This document shows positions 7,166 through 9,982 of a stretch of DNA of 9,982 nucleotides, one piece after another (the first letter of the stretch is position 1; each line of letters opens with the position of its first letter). A program made the translations under genes and the position numbers. The notes under the pieces were generated by a model. The model saw nothing but the letters and a program-made list of their open reading frames with translations. It ran no database searches and was not told the DNA's origin. Source of the DNA: an uncultured Candidatus Berkelbacteria bacterium (GTDB lineage: Bacteria; Patescibacteriota; UBA1384; CAILIB01); NCBI GenBank assembly GCA_937895715.1, contig CALBLZ010000100.1, forward strand, positions 1 through 9,982, given 5' to 3'.

Positions 7166-7891
7166 ATGTACTACTACATCTTTGATCCGCCAGCCGGCGC
7201 CAACGAGTATGACCGTGTGGCAAAGATTAAAGAACGCCTCTCGTCGCTCGGCATTGCTGGCGAAATGACCACTCCTCAGCCGGGACGCAGCATCCCTGAG
7301 CTGATTCAGAACGCACTCGCCAAACGTTACGCCACCATTGTGGCCGTTGGCGGTGTTTCTCTCGTAAACCAAGTAGCACGGGCAATCGCGCCCCACGACT
7401 TAGTGTTTGGGATCATCCCCCTGGCCGAAAATCACGATCTATTCAACTTGATTAACGTTACCTCCTGGGAAGCTGCAGCTGAGCAGCTTAAGCGCCGCCG
7501 CTGGGTGCACACGCAGCTTGGCGTAATTAACCAAGAGGTATTCTTTCTCACTCCTGCAACCATCCAGCTCCCCCGTGGCACTACCCTCACTGCAGAAACC
7601 AAGGATTTTGAGCTTACCGATGCAAGCTGCGCACACGTTGCCGTTACGCCGGCTGAGCAGCTCACCATTACCCTAACGCCGCACGAGCAAAAATCTGGCG
7701 GGATGTTTAGTGGTCTCCTGCGAAAGAAAGTTGAGCCGCCCCGCGTTAGCTCATTTACAGCTACAGAAGTAGGGATTCGCACGGCAACTCCCCTCCCCGT
7801 AATTGTTGCTGGGAGCGAAATTTGCCAAACTCCGATCACCTGCTCCACTGAGTCGCACAAAATTCGTTTGATTGTTGGCCGGGTCGACTAG
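7166..7891 (+). CDS. Diacylglycerol-kinase-family (DAGK/YegS fold) protein lacking the catalytic GGDGT motif
   Basis: This 241-residue protein follows the layout of the DAGK/lipid-kinase family. The N-terminal lobe has YYIFDPPAGA where the family has NP.SG (1-12). AVGGVSLVNQVARAI (60-74) stands where VGGDGTVNEV is expected. FGIIPLAENHDLFNLI (81-96) corresponds to GIIPLGTGNDFAR. LGVINQEVFFL (118-128) fits the start of the beta-sandwich lobe. PLPVIVAGSEICQTPIT (209-225) stands where the family usually has a DGE motif. Thus GGDGT has become GGVSL, GTGND has become AENHD and DGE has become AGS, so nucleotide and catalytic residues appear lost. I infer a non-catalytic relative, perhaps a lipid- or partner-binding protein. 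The protein is shorter than YegS (about 300). The bactofilin lies 8 bases upstream. The reading frame is intact, so it is not a decayed pseudogene. Family assignment is by motif alignment, not by search. Confidence 0.7.
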   Translation: MYYYIFDPPAGANEYDRVAKIKERLSSLGIAGEMTTPQPGRSIPELIQNALAKRYATIVAVGGVSLVNQVARAIAPHDLVFGIIPLAENHDLFNLINVTSWEAAAEQLKRRRWVHTQLGVINQEVFFLTPATIQLPRGTTLTAETKDFELTDASCAHVAVTPAEQLTITLTPHEQKSGGMFSGLLRKKVEPPRVSSFTATEVGIRTATPLPVIVAGSEICQTPITCSTESHKIRLIVGRVD

Positions 7892-7907
7892 CCTCGGAGC
7901 AAATGTA

Positions 7908-7936
7908 TTGACTCCTGTAGCGCAACCTGGTACGCT
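7908..7936 (+). promoter_or_regulatory. Promoter of the infC-rpmI-rplT operon
   Basis: TTGACT (7908-7913), a 17-base spacer and TACGCT (7931-7936) form a near-consensus sigma-70-type promoter. Transcription would start near 7943, giving a leader of only about 26 bases. That leaves no room for the long attenuator or L20-binding leader found ahead of infC in Bacillus. Confidence 0.7.
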
Positions 7937-7956
7937 ACAGTCTGATTTTACTGATT

Positions 7957-7962
7957 AAAGGG
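7957..7962 (+). promoter_or_regulatory. Ribosome binding site that sets an AUA start for infC
   Basis: AAAGGG lies 6 bases before the ATA codon at 7969. The other in-frame candidates are ATT at 7981 (18 bases away, too far) and TTG at 8023, which would delete conserved IF3 sequence. This site therefore favours ATA as the initiator. Confidence 0.6.
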
Positions 7963-7968
7963 CTCTGT

Positions 7969-8496
7969 ATAGCATCTGAAATTCTTCCCGTTAACCAACG
8001 TATCCGCGCAGCGCGTGTCTACTTGATTGACGAAACTGGTATACCTGTCGGAGAGATCGAAACGCGGACCGCACTTGAGCGTGCAAATGCACTAGAACTA
8101 GACCTTGTTTTGGTCTCGCCTAATGCAAACCCACCCGTCGCCAAAATCCTCGATTACGGCAAATACAAGTATGAGCAGAATCGTAAGGATCGCAAAAACA
8201 AAGCTAAAAAAACTCAGGATATCAAAGAGATCCGGCTGAGCTACAACACCGACACCCACGATTGGGACGTTAAGTTTAAGCAAGCACAACGCTTCCTGAA
8301 AGAAGGACACCGCCTCAAGCTCCGACTAAAACTAGTCGGTCGCGAAATGGCTTTCAAAGAGAAGGGTATTGAGCAGCTCGACGCCTTCCGAGATCAACTC
8401 GGAATGGAGTACGAACAGCCAATCCAGCGTATGGGCAAGCAGTTCACTGTTCTCTTAAAAGAGAAGAAGCAATCTAAGAGCGAAGTAGCATCATGA
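7969..8496 (+). CDS. infC: Translation initiation factor IF-3
   Basis: From ATA at 7969 the product is 175 residues, the normal length of IF-3, which binds the 30S subunit, checks initiator tRNA and codon, and prevents premature 50S joining. The N-terminal domain begins with VNQRIRAARVYLIDETG (8-24). The family signature KILDYGKYKY is at 59-68. A basic linker KDRKNKAKKTQ follows, and the C-terminal domain has LSYNTDTHDW and VGREMAFKEKG. No ATG or GTG starts the conserved region; only ATA (7969), ATT (7981) or TTG (8023) are available. Many bacteria start infC with a rare AUU-type codon that IF-3 itself rejects, giving autoregulation; the same is inferred here. The stop overlaps the rpmI start (ATGA), implying translational coupling. 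The frame is firm. The exact start is likely but not proven. Confidence 0.95.
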   Translation: MASEILPVNQRIRAARVYLIDETGIPVGEIETRTALERANALELDLVLVSPNANPPVAKILDYGKYKYEQNRKDRKNKAKKTQDIKEIRLSYNTDTHDWDVKFKQAQRFLKEGHRLKLRLKLVGREMAFKEKGIEQLDAFRDQLGMEYEQPIQRMGKQFTVLLKEKKQSKSEVAS

Positions 8497-8687
8497 AACT
8501 CAAGACGCATAAGACAACGTCAAAACGCATCCGCATCACCGGTAGTGGTAAGCTGCAAACAGCTACTGTTTCCGCACAGCACTTGCGCCACAACAAGAGC
8601 AAGCGTCAGTTGCGTGCTGCTAAAAGCTACAAGATCCTCGATCTTGGCATGAAGCGCCGTCTCAAAAAGCTCCTTCCTTACCTATAG
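8493..8687 (+). CDS. rpmI: 50S ribosomal protein bL35
   Basis: This 64-residue, strongly basic protein has the bL35 pattern: MKLKTHKTTSKRIRITGSGK at the N-terminus, then a His/Arg/Lys-rich middle and MKRRLKKLLPYL at the end. It sits between infC and rplT as in most bacteria. Its ATG overlaps the infC TGA by 4 bases, so translation is probably coupled to infC. bL35 binds 23S rRNA in the large subunit. Length and charge are normal for the family. Confidence 0.96.
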   Translation: MKLKTHKTTSKRIRITGSGKLQTATVSAQHLRHNKSKRQLRAAKSYKILDLGMKRRLKKLLPYL

Positions 8688-8705
8688 TCTTTGTAATTTC
8701 CCGCT

Positions 8706-9062
8706 ATGCCACGTGTTAAACGAGGAGTCACTACTCACAAGCGCCACGCCTACCTGCTTGAGCGCGCCAAAGGTTTTCGCAACGGTCGCCGCACGCTTGT
8801 AAAGCGCGCCACCGAGGCCCTACTTAAAGCTGGTCAATTTGCGTACCGCGACCGTCGCACAAAAAAGCGCGATCTTCGCGCTGGTTGGATTGTTCGCATT
8901 AACGCAGCAGTCCGCGTTCACGGCATGTCCTACAGCACCTTCATGAGCAAACTTAAGGCCTCCGGCCTCGAGCTCGACCGCAAGGTGCTCGCCGATATGG
9001 CTCTCAACCACCCAGAAGCCTTTAAGGCAGTGGTACAAAAAGTTGTCGACTCTTCAAAATAA
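8706..9062 (+). CDS. rplT: 50S ribosomal protein bL20
   Basis: This 118-residue basic protein begins [20 protein letters not shown], with the N-terminal extension KGFRNGRR that threads into 23S rRNA. The globular half contains [20 protein letters not shown], close to the family WI.RINAA.R..G.SYS.F block. bL20 is an early assembly protein of the 50S subunit, and in several bacteria it represses this operon by binding mRNA. The gene is 18 bases after rpmI with no clear Shine-Dalgarno sequence and is followed by a strong terminator. No L20-binding leader is evident upstream of infC. Any control site would have to lie inside the coding region, as in E. coli. Confidence 0.98.
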   Translation: MPRVKRGVTTHKRHAYLLERAKGFRNGRRTLVKRATEALLKAGQFAYRDRRTKKRDLRAGWIVRINAAVRVHGMSYSTFMSKLKASGLELDRKVLADMALNHPEAFKAVVQKVVDSSK

Positions 9063-9082
9063 TCCACCCGCGATCCAAACAT

Positions 9083-9105
9083 ACCGCCTTACGGGGCGGT
9101 TTTTT
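9083..9105 (+). terminator. Rho-independent terminator of infC-rpmI-rplT, overlapping the lspA-like 3' end
   Basis: ACCGCC (9083-9088) pairs with GGCGGT (9095-9100), followed by a T-run to 9105. It lies 20 bases after the rplT stop. On the opposite strand the same hairpin contains the last codons and the TAA stop (9091-9089) of the convergent LspA-like gene, so it may also end that transcript. Confidence 0.85.
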
Positions 9106-9496
9106 GGTTCCGAAACTCTTCTAGAGCCAGCACGACTATGCAGACACAAATAAGAAAGTCGGAAACATTATTCATAATGCCGAACCCGAGTGGGATGTAA
9201 TCAGGCACAAACCCGAAACGCAGGTAGGAGATGCCGTTACTGAACGCCCCAGCGCTCAACCCAATCAGTGCTGGAGTATTCGGGTGCTTACGGGTAAGAA
9301 ACCAGAGTAGTAACACCCCAACAATACTTAGAATCGTTGCTGAAGGCTTCTCAATAACTTGCTGCAGCGGCTCGAGTTGCTCTACCCAGCCCTTTTCAAC
9401 GAGAAAATTAGCTAGAATTTGGTCGAGACCAATCCAAATCAGCCCAGCTCCGAATACTGCGACTAATCCTTGGTTTTTCTGGTGAAGGTGAGCCAT
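9089..9496 (-). CDS. LspA-like protein (signal peptidase II fold) with one catalytic Asp replaced
   Basis: From the ATG at 9496 the product is 135 residues with four hydrophobic segments (about 11-32, 54-67, 76-90, 110-127), as in lipoprotein signal peptidase II. LspA landmarks align: GLDQ (23-26, family DQ..K); GAFSNGISYLRFGFVPDYI (83-101) against family G..GN.iDR...G.VvDfi; and MNNVSD (108-113) against FN.AD. The second catalytic Asp is kept (Asp113), as is the conserved Asp99. Ser90 sits where the first catalytic Asp belongs, with Tyr91 for Arg. The gene overlaps the lgt stop by 34 bases and has GGAAG upstream, so it is probably translated in an lgt-lspA operon. It may be an inactive or altered LspA. 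A general LspA-superfamily membrane protein is the alternative. Confidence 0.7.
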   Translation of the reverse strand: MAHLHQKNQGLVAVFGAGLIWIGLDQILANFLVEKGWVEQLEPLQQVIEKPSATILSIVGVLLLWFLTRKHPNTPALIGLSAGAFSNGISYLRFGFVPDYIPLGFGIMNNVSDFLICVCIVVLALEEFRNQKTAP

Positions 9497-9982
9497 GCAA
9501 TAAAACTTCCAATTACGAGTACGAGTGCAGCCCACTGGCTCACGCGGAGCAAGCCCCAAACCGTTTCTTCGCGCCAGATGTCCACCACAAACCGCACGCC
9601 TCCGTACGACATCAGCCCAACAATGGCAATCAAGCCAGCTTTGTGTCGGTCTAGCTGACTATGCAGTGCTCCTGCAGCGATTAAGCAGCCGAGTGACTCA
9701 AATAGCTGAATTGGCACACGGCCGTAGGTAACGGCCCAGGCAGCACTCTGCACCCCCACAGATTCAACTGCGTAGTAGTTCCCCCAACGCCCAATTGCCC
9801 AGGCAAGGAGTGTCGCTACAATCATTACATCGAGTGCCCGTAGCTGCTTTTCTTTCGGCAAACGTTGTACCGATATCCACACATACAGACCGCCGACCAA
9901 AATTCCTCCGAAAGAAACCAACCCACCATGCCAGATGGTGAGAAGGTCAAGTACCTCGCGCCATTCACTCGGGTATATAAGT
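9463..9982 (-). CDS. lgt: Prolipoprotein diacylglyceryl transferase, 5' end off window
   Basis: The frame is open from the right edge to the stop at 9465-9463, giving about 172 C-terminal residues; the start is outside. A TTG at 9921 could be mistaken for a start, but the frame continues upstream with LTIWHGGLVSFGG, matching the Lgt block IW.GGL.f.GG. GRWGNYYAVESVG matches the Lgt signature GR.GNF.N.E..G. PIQLFESL matches PsQLYEa, and GVRFVVDIWRE matches the distal R...(V/I)E..RE block with Asp in place of Glu. Several membrane helices are evident. Lgt moves diacylglyceryl from phosphatidylglycerol to the lipobox Cys of preprolipoproteins; LspA normally acts next, which fits the overlapping downstream gene. 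Confidence 0.88.
   Translation of the reverse strand, partial: LIYPSEWREVLDLLTIWHGGLVSFGGILVGGLYVWISVQRLPKEKQLRALDVMIVATLLAWAIGRWGNYYAVESVGVQSAAWAVTYGRVPIQLFESLGCLIAAGALHSQLDRHKAGLIAIVGLMSYGGVRFVVDIWREETVWGLLRVSQWAALVLVIGSFIAWLTFTRKTKD

Noticed and set aside
8023..8496. infC starting at TTG 8023
   Set aside because: It would remove the conserved IF-3 N-terminal block with VNQRIRAARVY; the frame is open upstream to an AUA with a good ribosome site.
9089..9559. Longer LspA-like frame from 9559
   Set aside because: The first 21 residues lie fully inside lgt and are not hydrophobic or LspA-like; the ATG at 9496 has a GGAAG site and gives normal LspA topology.
9463..9921. lgt as a complete gene starting at TTG 9921
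   Set aside because: The frame continues upstream to the window edge with sequence matching Lgt, so the gene is truncated by the window rather than starting here.

Overview
The window suggests a bacterium with a small, compact genome. It is GC-balanced by eye, its genes are tightly packed or overlapping, and it uses standard stop codons including TGA. Several lineage-divergent envelope proteins and the general style would fit a Patescibacteria (CPR)-like lineage. That placement is an inference from protein flavour, not a phylogenetic result.

Layout. 1-1767 (minus) is one uninterrupted reading frame that runs off the left edge. Its first ~210 residues are a PlsY-type glycerol-3-phosphate acyltransferase. 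The rest, from about residue 220, resembles the cyanobacterial long-chain acyl-ACP reductase (AAR, aldehyde-forming). A small three-helix membrane protein of unknown function (1906-2328, plus) is divergent from it. A hairpin then separates it from convergent uvrA (2385-5264, minus). Upstream of uvrA and on the same strand is a membrane fatty-acid desaturase (5479-6645, minus) with its own terminator. Divergent from the desaturase are a bactofilin (6747-7157) and a diacylglycerol-kinase-family protein that has lost the GGDGT motif (7166-7891). Next comes a promoter and the classic infC-rpmI-rplT operon (7969-9062, plus), with infC apparently starting at AUA. Its terminator overlaps the 3' end of a convergent lgt-lspA pair (minus). 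In that pair the LspA-like protein has Ser in place of one of the two catalytic Asp residues, and lgt is cut by the right edge.

How the genes relate. Apart from DNA repair (uvrA) and translation (infC-rpmI-rplT), most genes concern membrane lipid or the envelope: acyl transfer to glycerol phosphate, acyl reduction to aldehyde, desaturation, a DAG-kinase fold protein, lipoprotein lipidation and processing, and a bactofilin scaffold. The most unusual item is the PlsY-AAR fusion, which suggests direct coupling between phospholipid acylation and fatty aldehyde formation. No tRNA, rRNA, CRISPR array, insertion sequence or long repeat was seen.
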